A stretch of 64,000 nucleotides of DNA from an uncultured Saprospiraceae bacterium (GTDB taxonomy: Bacteria; Bacteroidota; Bacteroidia; Chitinophagales; Saprospiraceae), in the NCBI GenBank assembly GCA_937926205.1, contig CALEYL010000070.1, positions 1 through 64,000 on the forward strand, written 5' to 3'. The translations under genes were made by a program, and so were the position numbers. Shown here in pieces: positions 9,789-19,383 of this stretch; positions within the stretch are counted from its first letter, which is position 1, and each line of letters opens with the position of its first letter. The notes below the pieces were generated by a model that saw only the letters and a program-made list of their open reading frames with translations, was not told the DNA's origin and did no database searches.

Positions 9789-9950
9789 TTGAAATTCTTT
9801 ATATTACCTTATCTTGTTTTACTTACCTGCGAAAGAAGCCCGGTCTTTTTTAGCTTTTTTGCAAATCCTGTCCAGCCTTTTGCGAAACCTGTGCGGGTGC
9901 TCTGGCGCCTCCCTCCCGCATCTTTGTCCGGATTCAAAAAACAAATTACT

Positions 9951-12479
9951 ATGAAAAAGCACATTAAATTTTCTCTGCCTAAGTCTTTGAAATTTTGGCC
10001 CCCCATAATCGTGATGCTGTTCCTCGCCATGGGCTGCGCCAACAATATGTACCTCACGGGGGTTGACCCGGACCCAAACGGACCCACTGAAGTTTTTTAC
10101 GTTCCGGCCTCTCACAGGAAAATATCCACAGAAAAAATAGACACATCAAAAGCCAAATGGAATGAATTGGCCAAGGAACTGGACAATGCGATGATCCAGG
10201 ATTTTGGAAAAATTTCCAACCGATTTATTACAGCGATTGATTCCTGTGATAAAAACTATGCCTTTGAGTATTGTGACTGGGATTTAGATGGCGTCATGGA
10301 TCTGGTTGCCATTAACCGACAGGGGTTCACGGCAACGGATATGTATATTTTATCCGGCGCTACAGAATTCAAAGGGTTTTTGCTCCAACAGCCCATAGGA
10401 CTTCCATGGAAGGATGATAAAACGGATTTTGCCATGAATGATTCAAACCGGGATGGCATACCGGATTTGTATGTATTTGAAAGAATGGCTAATGACAGTC
10501 TGAATGTCAACATCCTGTCAGGAAAGAGAGGCGTTCAGGGTCCTCCATTCTTCACCTCTTTGAAGGACTTTACCCTGAACATACCTGACCCGCGGAATCA
10601 AAAGGATTTTAAAGTGAAGGATATGGATTTTGATTCAATTCCCGACCTTATTGTGATTGACAAAAACGCTCTGGAAAGCACCGGAAAGAAAGAAACCCGT
10701 GTGAGTGTATATACCGGCTCATCCGGATTCACGCATTTGCTAAAAAGTAAGGTTACGCCTTCTTTTGAAAACAGGGAAAGGTACAAATACCTGTTGCATG
10801 ATATCATGATTAAGTATAATCAAGACCTGATTGGCATTGATAATTCTACTCCGGAAGCGACGAAAATCAATATATTCAATGGCGCCAATGATTTTAAAAT
10901 TTTCGCTGCACAGGATACCCTTGCTTTGGCCGCAAACGATGGAGATGCCGTTTTTTTCGGCGCAAATGAAGTACCCAAAAAATCGGATAATCCGGGAAAG
11001 GTAACCTATACGCTCAACAGGCGGCCCATTGTGCGCTCAGGCGCGGGCCCTCAGGATTTAAGCGACTTCTTAGGAAAATGGGAGACCCTGAATCTTTGGC
11101 ATTCTGCGGATGGGAACTTTCATACGGGCATCACCATCGAAATGAGCCCGGAACCCGCAGAATATAAGGGAATGGGCTGGCAGGGAATTACGCTGACCTT
11201 TGAAGATAAATTTCAGATAAAGTTTGAAGGCAAAGACGGAAATGTAGAATGCACTTATCCCAAACATGAATATACGATTACAGACATCGAAAAGAATCAT
11301 TTTTTTCTCAGGAATAATCGTACTGGAAGGCATTGGAAAGTGGACAGGTATGACCCGAACATGACTATGGGTATTTTACTGGTGCATAACAGATCTACCT
11401 ACGATGCAGCCATACAGGCAGAATGGGTAGAAACAGGATTTGGCGGCTCAAAGAAAAATGTGAAAACCCCGTGGGTGTACATTGCCAGGCCGGGTAGTCC
11501 GAATGATGTGAGTATTTACGATGATCATGTTTTTACAATACCGGTAAATGCTGAAAATGTGATCATTAAAGTAGTCGACAAAAATAACAAGGGATTCTCC
11601 ATCGACTATCCCCCAATTGACAATGGTTGTTATAAACTTATTGGAAGTATTGAAGATGGATTATCAAATCCAAATTATCAATACTATACCCGGGATTGTT
11701 CGGAGAGCAGAATAGATGCTTTTAAGCAGAAGGCAGAAGAAATTAAAAATGGAGACCTGTACACAACCTTAACAAAGCACATAGGCAAGTTGGTGGCAAG
11801 TGGCGACATAGCCAATCTCAATCTTGATATGAAAAACCCTCAAAGCTATAGAGAAGCCATGAACAAGGTTATTACGCCTCAAATTTCGAAAGTTCTTCAA
11901 TCCAAAAACAGTGGACTATCCATGATTGATGAAGAAACAAGGGAGAATTGGCCATCTCTTATCCAGGATAATGAGGTGCTCCTGGCATCCACAAATGACT
12001 TTCTTCCCGAGCATTCATCTTTTACAACCAATGAATTAAACAGATTTTTGCCTAATGACATTGAAGGCGGCGGGATTTCATCCTTTTCTGTTGGAATCGG
12101 AGGTTCTGTAGAACTTGTGATAGGCGGCGTACAGGGTGATTTGGGGTTGGTCTTTGACGTTTCCGGATCCAGCAATCGATATGGGCCCAGGTTCTATGGA
12201 ACCGTTGGACCTATTCTGGGTCCTGAATTAGGAATCGAAGGGAATGTGGTTTTTGGCCTGTGGACAACACCTATTCAAAATATGGAAGACGGATGGGCCG
12301 TGGGGTTTGGCTTTGAGGTTGTAATTGAAGTTGGGATAACCGCCTTGTTTTGGTTTAATTTACACGACATGCATTTTACTGGATTTACCATTGCCATAGA
12401 TGCTGGTGCCGAGGCTGGACTCGATGTCGTTTTTTCTCACACAGGCTATGGGCCACTACCTCTGAATACAGGAAACTAA
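9951..12479 (+). CDS. Large lipoprotein with FG-GAP-like repeats and a glycine-rich C-terminal domain
   Basis: An 842-residue predicted lipoprotein. A hydrophobic stretch ends in the lipobox LAMGC, with Cys29 as lipidation site. About residues 100-280 hold three acidic repeats of FG-GAP/VCBS type (DWDLDGVMDLV, DSNRDGIPDLYV, DMDFDSIPDLIV) that normally bind calcium in a beta-propeller. A central region of unknown fold (about 370-640) follows. The last 130 residues are an unusual Gly/Val-rich beta region (FSVGIGGSVELVIGGVQGD and following) that could insert in a membrane or form a barrel. The open frame extends back to a TTG at 9789, but only the ATG at 9951 places a lipoprotein signal at the N-terminus. 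The gene is AT-richer than the sensors on either side. Function unknown. Confidence 0.75.
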   Translation: MKKHIKFSLPKSLKFWPPIIVMLFLAMGCANNMYLTGVDPDPNGPTEVFYVPASHRKISTEKIDTSKAKWNELAKELDNAMIQDFGKISNRFITAIDSCDKNYAFEYCDWDLDGVMDLVAINRQGFTATDMYILSGATEFKGFLLQQPIGLPWKDDKTDFAMNDSNRDGIPDLYVFERMANDSLNVNILSGKRGVQGPPFFTSLKDFTLNIPDPRNQKDFKVKDMDFDSIPDLIVIDKNALESTGKKETRVSVYTGSSGFTHLLKSKVTPSFENRERYKYLLHDIMIKYNQDLIGIDNSTPEATKINIFNGANDFKIFAAQDTLALAANDGDAVFFGANEVPKKSDNPGKVTYTLNRRPIVRSGAGPQDLSDFLGKWETLNLWHSADGNFHTGITIEMSPEPAEYKGMGWQGITLTFEDKFQIKFEGKDGNVECTYPKHEYTITDIEKNHFFLRNNRTGRHWKVDRYDPNMTMGILLVHNRSTYDAAIQAEWVETGFGGSKKNVKTPWVYIARPGSPNDVSIYDDHVFTIPVNAENVIIKVVDKNNKGFSIDYPPIDNGCYKLIGSIEDGLSNPNYQYYTRDCSESRIDAFKQKAEEIKNGDLYTTLTKHIGKLVASGDIANLNLDMKNPQSYREAMNKVITPQISKVLQSKNSGLSMIDEETRENWPSLIQDNEVLLASTNDFLPEHSSFTTNELNRFLPNDIEGGGISSFSVGIGGSVELVIGGVQGDLGLVFDVSGSSNRYGPRFYGTVGPILGPELGIEGNVVFGLWTTPIQNMEDGWAVGFGFEVVIEVGITALFWFNLHDMHFTGFTIAIDAGAEAGLDVVFSHTGYGPLPLNTGN

Positions 12480-12675
12480 GTTATAAGAACTTGCTGAAGG
12501 AATCAGTTTTTTCCTGGCATGCCTCATAACTTCATTCCTGATCAGCTTATCTGCAATTTGTTTAAGTACTTCTTTAAAATGTATACATCAGCCAAATATT
12601 AAGGCCTGACCTTTGCATTGATATTCATAAATCCATAAACAATGCAACTGTCAGCATACAGGCTTTAAGCGTATA

Positions 12676-12708
12676 AGAGCTTGTTCAGGGTTTTCCTGAG
12701 CAAGCTCT
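12676..12708 (+). repeat. Back-to-back termini of the MITE-like element (hairpin)
   Basis: AGAGCTTGTTCAGG and its exact reverse complement, separated by GTTTT. The arms are the same sequence as the ends of the 162-bp element at 35731 except G to A at position 12. This looks like a collapsed copy that has lost its interior. It could also act as a terminator-like hairpin. Confidence 0.6.
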
Positions 12709-13160
12709 TGGTGCTTTCTGTCCTCGTAAACTTCAGCACTATGGCTCAGAATCGTTCCATATACTACATCCATGGCAAACCAAGAAGTTTTCAAGCCTCT
12801 CTAATTGCGGGCTTGATGAGAATTGCCGGGGTCAAAAAGATGGTAGAAAGGGATCTGAAGCGGTCTTTCCACAACAAAGCCGATTTGCCAAAGTCCTTTA
12901 CTAAGAAGTTTAAAGTTGAAACGCACATTATTGACCATCAGACGATCTGGACAATCAGCCCCTTAAAAAATAATACAGACCAAACCATTCTCTATGTTCA
13001 TGGAGGAGCGTACATCTACGGCGTGCACAGGCAATACTGGTCGGCCATTGAAGCATTGGTTCTGCAAACCAATGCCAGGGTCATCATTCCGGATTATCCT
13101 TTAGCTCCGGAAAACACGGCTATTGAAGTCAACCTTTTCATGAAGAAGATTTATGTGTAA
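12681..13160 (+). pseudogene. Truncated alpha/beta-hydrolase (hormone-sensitive-lipase type)
   Basis: 159 codons encode only the N-terminal half of an esterase. ILYVHGGAYIYG is the oxyanion-hole motif HGGxY and IIPDYPLAPENTA is the conserved strand and loop after it. The sequence then stops with a TAA at 13158, before the GDSAGG nucleophile elbow and the Asp and His of the triad, so it cannot be a working enzyme. No continuation is seen in other frames downstream. The only N-terminal start that gives a signal peptide is a TTG at 12681 inside the hairpin repeat, so the first ten residues are repeat-encoded. It is best read as a gene remnant, with the repeat having entered its 5' end. Confidence 0.7.
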
Positions 13161-13317
13161 TAGCCACGATTTGGTCAAATAGAACACATGTTCTCCCTCA
13201 AGAAAACCATTCTTCTATAAAAAACCCTGTTTCTGCACCGTGCCGCTGAAAATATGATCCCCGCCACAGGGCTTGTCACCAATTACAAATGCTGTGATTA
13301 ATTTTTGCGCAAATGAT

Positions 13318-13325
13318 TAATTTTG
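13318..13325 (+). promoter_or_regulatory. -7 promoter box before the second hybrid sensor
   Basis: TAATTTTG fits TAnnTTTG, 27 bases before the ATG at 13353. It overlaps the alternative TTG start at 13323, which argues for the later ATG. Confidence 0.45.
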
Positions 13326-13352
13326 GATTTTTATCCCCTTATAGGGCAAACT

Positions 13353-16300
13353 ATGAAGCTGCCATCGCTCCTTTTTTGTTTGTTGCTTCTTCAACTCCTT
13401 TGGGGGCAAAGCTCTCTCCCGGATGGCAATACCAATGCCCCCGTCGCTGTTGTAGTTCCTGCAGGTGGCAAATGGATAAACCCTGATAGTGTTGCGAAAC
13501 CAACAGTCGTGCCCGCGGGTAATCCTGCTGAAATTTCTTTTCCTTCCAACATACGTGCTGCGGGGCAGCCCCGAATCTCACCTTTACTACAAACACCCCG
13601 GATCATTATCCCGGGAAAAGACGGTTATTCTTTGCCAAAGGCTACCCGGGCAAATGGCAAGCTAATACCAACCAAACAACCGAAACCGAGACCAGTTTTG
13701 CCTCTTGATATGAAATCAGATGCCATTGCGGACTTTCAAATCCTGTCTGTGCTCCAGGGAATGCCGTCCCTTTATATCGGTGCTATGCTTGAAGACCATG
13801 AGGGAAATCTTTGGTTCGGCACAGGTGGTGGAGGGATATGCAGATATGATGGACATACCATGACTAACTATTCTGAATATGAAGGACTGGCTTATAGCTC
13901 AATCCATGCCATGCTCGAAGATAGTCACGGGAATCTTTGGATAGGGGCTGACCGGGACCATGCCATGAGCAAATATGACGGACACCAGTTTGTGCAGTTT
14001 GGGGAAGAAGAAGGATTCAGCACGCAAACTATTTTGGATATTCTGGAAGACTCCAAAGGAAATATCTGGTTTGGAACCAGTGGCGGCGGAGCAATTCGAT
14101 ACGAGGGTAAGACCTTCACGCATTTTACCCAAAAAGAAGGGTTGAGCAGTGATCGTATACTTTCCATTCTGGAAGACAGCCGGGGAAACATATGGTTTGG
14201 AACCAACGGTGGCGGCGCCTGTAAATTTGATGGCAAGGGTTTTACATGGTACACCAGAGAAGTTGGCTTGATCGGAAATACCGTCAACACCATCCTTGAA
14301 GACAGCCATGGAAAACTTTGGTTCGGTACCGAAAACGACGGAATAACCATCTTTGATGGCAATCGCTTTGCACATTATACAATTGCAGAGGGCCTGAGCA
14401 GCAACTCCATCAAGGCAATCTATGAGGACAAAACGGGTAATATTTGGATAGCGACCTTTGAGGGTGTAATCAAATTTGATGGGCAAAACTTCACCCAATA
14501 CACCAAAAAGGAAGGGTTGTCTTCAAACCGGGTAAGTTCAATAATGGAGGATAGCCAGGGTAAATTGTGGTTCGGGACCAGTGGCGGTGGCGCCATCCGG
14601 TACAACAGCCGCTCGTTTGTTTATTATGACCACGTCGGCACTCCGCGTTTTCAGAACAGGAAGGGTAACCTGTTTAACAGTTATAATCGTGGATTGAAAG
14701 TATTAAACTACAATAGGTATTCCTATACGCTTCAGCCATTGCTAGATTCCAGAGATCCAAGAAGTTTGGAACATATCGGCCCGATCATCGAAGACCGGAA
14801 GGGGAATATCTGGTTGGGCGACCGGAGAGCAGGTTTATTCAAATTTGACGGACAAAGCGTCACAATGTATACGCGGAAGGAAGGCCTGATTGATAATGAC
14901 ATCAGTTCGCTCCTCGAAGACAGCCGTGGAAATATCTGGATCGGCACACATTCGAAAGGCGTCAGCAAATTTGACGGAACGGCGTTTACCCAATTTACTG
15001 AGGCTGATGGTCTGGTATATTATCATGTGCATGCCATCATGGAAGATCGCAAAGGCAACATCTGGTTCGGAACGGATGGCGGTGGCGTGAGTAAATACGA
15101 CGGGAAAAAATTTTACAATTTCACCAAAAAAAACGGACTGAATACGGATCAGGTTAATACAATTTTTGAAGACAGAAAAGGGAATATCTGGTTTGGAACC
15201 TGGAATGGCGGTCTGAATATTTTTGACGGAAAACGCTTCTCGTATATTAAAAAAGAAGACGGACTGAGCAGCAACATTATCCAAACCATTATCGAAGACC
15301 AGAAAGGATTTTTATGGATCAGTACAGAGCAAGGTTTGAATTTGTTGGTTCCAGACTCCTCGGCGCGAAAACAGTTCCGGATAATACGCTTTGGCCAATC
15401 AGACGGCTTTAGATCGGTTAACGTAGGCGGCGGATTTATGGATCGGAGCAATCGAATCTGGTGGGGTGAAGCTATGCTGGATCTCAATCATTTTGAATTG
15501 TCAAAAAAACCACCCCTTATTCGATTCAATTACCTTGAACTGGAGCAAACCTTTGTTGATTTTCGAAGAATCAGCAACCAGAATTACAGGAAGACGATAG
15601 CTTTTGGCGATTACCTTGATCACACTTTCGACAGTGTAGCCGCATTTTACAATTATCCGTTAAACCTGAAACTGCCCTATCAAATAAGCCATCTGACTTT
15701 CCACTTTTCCGCAATTTCCTGGGACGCCCCTCATAAAATTCTGTATCAATTTAAGATGGATGGACTAAATGAAGATTGGAGCCCGATGACCGCAGACAAC
15801 AAAGCCGATTACCGCGATCTGCCACCAGGAACCTATACCTTTAGCGTACGCGCTGCAAGCCAGAGTATGGTTTGGAGCGAGCCAGTCACCTACCGCTTTA
15901 CCATCCACCCACCCTGGTGGTTGAGTTGGTGGGCTTACGTTTTTTATATCATGGCCATTCTTGGCGTCCTTCTTGGCTTGCGTCGATATGAACTCAACCG
16001 CCATAAAGCAAAAACGGAAGCTCGTTACTTTAAAGAACTGGATAGCGCTAAAACCAAACTCTACACCAACATCACCCATGAATTCCGGACTCCGCTTACC
16101 GTCATCATGGGCATGATAGATACCCTGTCGGGGCATGAGGAGGTACGAAGGCTTGTACTCCGAAACAGCCGTCAATTGCTCCAGTTGGTCAACCAAATGC
16201 TCGACCTGGCAAAACTCGAAAGCGGATCCATGCAATTGCATAACCATCAGGCAGATATCGTCCGTTTTTTGCGCTACCTTACCGAAAGCTTTTACTCTCT

Positions 16301-17591
16301 GGCTAAGGAACGGGGTATCCATCTCGTTTTTTCATCGAAGGAAGATGAACTGATCATGGATTTCGATGAAGAAAAACTGCAGCACATTGTTTATAACCTG
16401 CTTTCCAATGCACTTAAGTTTACGCCCAACAGCAGCGGGGGAACTGTAAAATTAATGGCACAGCAAATCGAAAAATCGGGCCAAATCTGGCTGCAAATTG
16501 AAGTGCAGGATACCGGAATCGGTATTCCCGAAGAAATGTTGCCACATATCTTTGACCGCTTTTTCCAAACCGGTAATTCACAAATGTATGGTAGAGAAGG
16601 CACTGGGATTGGGCTTACCCTAACAAAGGAATTTGTAGAACTCATGGGAGGAGGTATCACTGTGCGAAGCGAATTGGGGCAAGGCAGTACTTTTATCATT
16701 CTGTTGCCCGTAAAAAATGAATCCTCCCCTGCCGAAGCCAAACCTGACGATGAAACTGTGGAAGTGAAGTTGAAGCCGGATCTGGCAGTTCCAACCACTG
16801 CGACAAATCGTTCAACCGCCCGGCTGAATAAACAACTGGCCGGCGAAAAACCCCTGCTGCTCATCGTAGAGGATAACAAAGATGTGGTCACTTATATCCG
16901 CACCCTGCTCGAAAAAAACTACCAGATCGAAATAGCCCCCAACGGAAAGGCAGGCCAGGAAATGGCCCTCGAACTGGTACCCGACATCATCATTAGCGAT
17001 GTAATGATGCCCGAAATGGATGGTTTTGCCCTGACTCATACCCTAAAAACCGACGAGCGCACCAGCCACATCCCCATCATCCTGCTTACTGCAAAAGCTG
17101 AAGAACAGGACCGAATCGCAGGCCTGCGCCACGGCGCCGACGCTTACCTTATCAAGCCATTCAACAAGACAGAACTTCTGGTACGGCTGGAAAAACTTAC
17201 CGAATTGCGCCGACGGCTTCAACAGCGCTACGCCGGGCTGGAAGTTTCCAAGACTGGCAAAGAAACTTTCAATCCGGAAGATACCTTCCTTCAAAAATTG
17301 ATTCAAATCGTAGAGGAGCATCTCGATGATCCGGGGTTTTCAGCAGCTCAACTGTACCTCGCCGCGCATATGAGCCAGCCACAGTTGTACCGAAAACTTA
17401 TGGCACTTACCGGCAAATCCCCGACGCTTTTTATCCGAACCATCCGCATGCGCAAGGCGCTCGACCTTCTCCAAAAAACGGAAATGACAATTTCTGAAAT
17501 TGCCTGGGCTGTCGGGTTTAATGACCCGAGCTATTTTACCCGGGTTTTTCATGAGGAGTTTGGCAAAACGCCCGGAGAATGGCGTGGTTAA
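13353..17591 (+). CDS. Hybrid two-component system protein (second copy)
   Basis: A 1412-residue paralogue of the protein at 5823. A signal peptide (MKLPSLLFCLLLLQLLWGQ) is followed by a Pro-rich linker of about 110 residues. Then come about thirteen very regular propeller repeats whose core is EDSxGNIWFGTxGGGxxxFDG, more uniform than in the first sensor. A Y_Y_Y domain, one membrane segment (WWAYVFYIMAILGVLLG), HisKA (His909 in THEFRTPL), ATPase (NLLSNALKFT, DTGIGIP, GTGIGLTLTKEF), receiver (Asp1216 in IISDVMMP) and an AraC domain follow. All catalytic residues are intact. The frame extends to a TTG at 13323, but 13353 puts the signal peptide first. Uniform repeats suggest recent internal duplication. 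No obvious target operon is adjacent. Confidence 0.93.
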   Translation: MKLPSLLFCLLLLQLLWGQSSLPDGNTNAPVAVVVPAGGKWINPDSVAKPTVVPAGNPAEISFPSNIRAAGQPRISPLLQTPRIIIPGKDGYSLPKATRANGKLIPTKQPKPRPVLPLDMKSDAIADFQILSVLQGMPSLYIGAMLEDHEGNLWFGTGGGGICRYDGHTMTNYSEYEGLAYSSIHAMLEDSHGNLWIGADRDHAMSKYDGHQFVQFGEEEGFSTQTILDILEDSKGNIWFGTSGGGAIRYEGKTFTHFTQKEGLSSDRILSILEDSRGNIWFGTNGGGACKFDGKGFTWYTREVGLIGNTVNTILEDSHGKLWFGTENDGITIFDGNRFAHYTIAEGLSSNSIKAIYEDKTGNIWIATFEGVIKFDGQNFTQYTKKEGLSSNRVSSIMEDSQGKLWFGTSGGGAIRYNSRSFVYYDHVGTPRFQNRKGNLFNSYNRGLKVLNYNRYSYTLQPLLDSRDPRSLEHIGPIIEDRKGNIWLGDRRAGLFKFDGQSVTMYTRKEGLIDNDISSLLEDSRGNIWIGTHSKGVSKFDGTAFTQFTEADGLVYYHVHAIMEDRKGNIWFGTDGGGVSKYDGKKFYNFTKKNGLNTDQVNTIFEDRKGNIWFGTWNGGLNIFDGKRFSYIKKEDGLSSNIIQTIIEDQKGFLWISTEQGLNLLVPDSSARKQFRIIRFGQSDGFRSVNVGGGFMDRSNRIWWGEAMLDLNHFELSKKPPLIRFNYLELEQTFVDFRRISNQNYRKTIAFGDYLDHTFDSVAAFYNYPLNLKLPYQISHLTFHFSAISWDAPHKILYQFKMDGLNEDWSPMTADNKADYRDLPPGTYTFSVRAASQSMVWSEPVTYRFTIHPPWWLSWWAYVFYIMAILGVLLGLRRYELNRHKAKTEARYFKELDSAKTKLYTNITHEFRTPLTVIMGMIDTLSGHEEVRRLVLRNSRQLLQLVNQMLDLAKLESGSMQLHNHQADIVRFLRYLTESFYSLAKERGIHLVFSSKEDELIMDFDEEKLQHIVYNLLSNALKFTPNSSGGTVKLMAQQIEKSGQIWLQIEVQDTGIGIPEEMLPHIFDRFFQTGNSQMYGREGTGIGLTLTKEFVELMGGGITVRSELGQGSTFIILLPVKNESSPAEAKPDDETVEVKLKPDLAVPTTATNRSTARLNKQLAGEKPLLLIVEDNKDVVTYIRTLLEKNYQIEIAPNGKAGQEMALELVPDIIISDVMMPEMDGFALTHTLKTDERTSHIPIILLTAKAEEQDRIAGLRHGADAYLIKPFNKTELLVRLEKLTELRRRLQQRYAGLEVSKTGKETFNPEDTFLQKLIQIVEEHLDDPGFSAAQLYLAAHMSQPQLYRKLMALTGKSPTLFIRTIRMRKALDLLQKTEMTISEIAWAVGFNDPSYFTRVFHEEFGKTPGEWRG

Positions 17592-17875
17592 ATGGTTTTC
17601 AAAAACTTATATCCCCTCTTTTCTTACCTTTTATAGCCGTATGCTCGTGTTTTTGCCTTCCTGAATAAAAAGTACCAGGATTTGAATAATGTGTCCTAGC
17701 AGTTTGGGTAAATGTACCGGCACATTTGGCCTTGTCAGGCATATGAAGTTTTCAAAGATATGTTTGACTGCACTCTTGCTGTGTAGCGAACTACAGTGAA
17801 GCCGATTTCATGTAAATACGGTTTGTAGGCCGATTCGACAGCCATTTTTGAAAACAAAAAAAATGCTTACCCGTG

Positions 17876-18268
17876 ATGTTCTCTTCTTATCAATCAACTG
17901 CTGCCGGCCAGGAATCGTTGCCAAAAAAACGCCACAGTACATTCCTGGAAAAAGTACGTGTAATCGTGGAGTCCAATTATGATAATCCGCACTTCGGTGT
18001 GGATGAATTGACGCGGGCCATTCCGATCAGCCCTTCGCAGTTGTACCGCAGGATAAAAAACCTGACTGGCTTGTCGCCTGCATTGTATTTGCGAAAACTG
18101 CGCTTGCAAAAAAGCGTAGACCTGTTGAAAAACACCGATTTGTCAATTTCGGAAATTGCATACGAAGTTGGATTCTCCGATCCGGCCTATTTCTCCCGCA
18201 TTTTCACTACCGAGCACAAGATGTGCCCAATGGTATATCGCCGGTGCAATAATAATCCAAGCTTATGA
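17876..18268 (+). pseudogene. Stand-alone AraC domain, probable remnant of a third hybrid sensor
   Basis: About 130 residues that are almost wholly an AraC DNA-binding domain (SPSQLYRRIKNLTGLSPALY, ISEIAYEVGFSDPAYFSRIF). It begins with TFLEKVRVIVESNYDNPHFG, which aligns with the linker plus AraC start of the hybrid sensors (TFLQKLIQIVEEHLDDPGFS in the neighbour). Only about 20 residues precede this and nothing recognisable lies in the 280 bases upstream. It is therefore probably the surviving 3' end of a deleted third hybrid sensor, although a small autonomous regulator starting at ATG 17876 cannot be excluded. Confidence 0.6.
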
Positions 18269-18385
18269 CCGAATAGTGCAAAAGAACGAGGAGGTAAGGC
18301 CGGATATTTGCATTATAGATTTTTAGCATAACGAAGGAAAAACGCACGCAGGTTCACACCTCGAATGGCCGGACGAATCTTATGA

Positions 18386-18820
18386 ACAACCCTCCGGATC
18401 AATCTGGAGAATGGGCTGGATTATATCAGCCAGTTTGAAAATGGTCAGCAATACTTTCCAACCATTGGTCCGACGCCGGTGACGTTGCACCTAATCGGAG
18501 GAAAAGGCACTGTAAAAAGTGGAGATTTGGTACAAATCCAATCCCAGGAAACCGGTCTGTCTGAATATAATCTGCTCGGTGCCTGGAGTACTCCAGCGCT
18601 TTAGTATTATTCTAAAGGCTGGGATCAAGAGGAGTGGTACATCAAAAAAGTCTATGGCCAGGATGGAGAGCCCATTCATGAAGGAGAGGCTGTATTTTTC
18701 ATAAACCAATATTGGGCAGGGCAATATTTGGCCCCTCTTATCGAAACTGTATACCCCGACATGACCTACTTGACGACTAATGCCAGCATACCGACACATT
18801 GGTTTCTAAAAAGCGAATAA
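18386..18820 (+). pseudogene. Gene remnant with internal TAG, family not recognised
   Basis: A frame of 144 sense and stop codons that reads as a convincing beta-rich protein on both sides of one TAG at 18602-18604. Before it stands LENGLDYISQFENGQQYF through GTVKSGDLVQIQSQETG to LLGAWSTPAL; after it YYSKGWDQEEWYIKKVYG through AVFFINQYWAGQYLAP to PTHWFLKSE and a TAA. The frame has no good start: a TGA at 18383 closes it upstream, and an ATG in another frame at 18382 suggests an additional frameshift. It is a broken gene or one needing stop readthrough. The spacing of GD, W and YL motifs suggests a trefoil-like binding module (inference). Confidence 0.6.
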
Positions 18821-18886
18821 GCAGCTGTACCTCCTTCAAGGATAGCTCAAATGTAAGCATGGTTTTGAAATTGACCGACTAAGGCC

Positions 18887-19297
18887 ATGAGGGATTTGAC
18901 CGTCATACTGGACTTTCGGGCAAGTTTCATCTCGAGATACCAGTCTGTAAGAGCCAAGACTTTGTTTGGACAGTTAATCAGCCAATCCGATGTTTGTATG
19001 ATTTGCGATCCCTCCAAACTGGACGATCGCGGTTGTTTGGGGGCGCCCGATCTTGTTGTTGAAATTTTGTCGCCAGGCAACAGCAAGCGCGAAATGAAAG
19101 ACAAGTTTTCTATTTATGAAGAAAGCGGTGTGCAAGAATACTGGATTGTGTACTTAGCGGAGAAATCAGTGCAGGTATTTCGGCTCAATGATCAGAGCCG
19201 GTTCGTTGGCATCCAGCCTTTTGCAGAAGAAGATGACATCAGCACACCTGTTATTCCAGGGTTGAGCATATCCCTGATGGAAGTCTTTCGAGATTAA
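18887..19297 (+). pseudogene. Uma2 family (DUF820) endonuclease-like protein, N-terminally eroded
   Basis: The conserved C-terminal two thirds of a Uma2-type PD-(D/E)xK protein: CDPSKLDDRGCLGAPDLVVE, then ILSPGNSKREMKDKFSIYEE and GVQEYWIVYL. The family is usually about 190 residues; this frame gives 136 and its first 35 residues (MRDLTVILDFRASFISRYQS) do not look like the family N-terminus. The core Asp (APDLVVE) and its Glu, and the later Lys (REMKDK), are present. The upstream part has probably been lost or frameshifted. The function of intact members is not established beyond predicted nuclease activity. It sits in a debris zone between two other remnants and a large secreted protein. Confidence 0.6.
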
Positions 19298-19369
19298 AAT
19301 GCCCCCTATCAGGATGCACAAAAGTTCGCCAAGCTTATTATCTTGCCCTCCAACCAACACTTCACCTCC

Positions 19370-19377
19370 TAATTTTG
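19370..19377 (+). promoter_or_regulatory. -7 box immediately before the BNR-propeller gene
   Basis: TAATTTTG, ending only 6 bases before the ATG at 19384. If used, the transcript would have almost no leader. It also covers the alternative TTG start at 19375, which is therefore unlikely. Confidence 0.4.
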
Positions 19378-19383
19378 GGCAAG

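Noticed and set aside
9789..9950. A 54-residue N-terminal extension of the lipoprotein from a TTG
   Set aside because: The lipoprotein signal starts at 9951; an extension would bury it.
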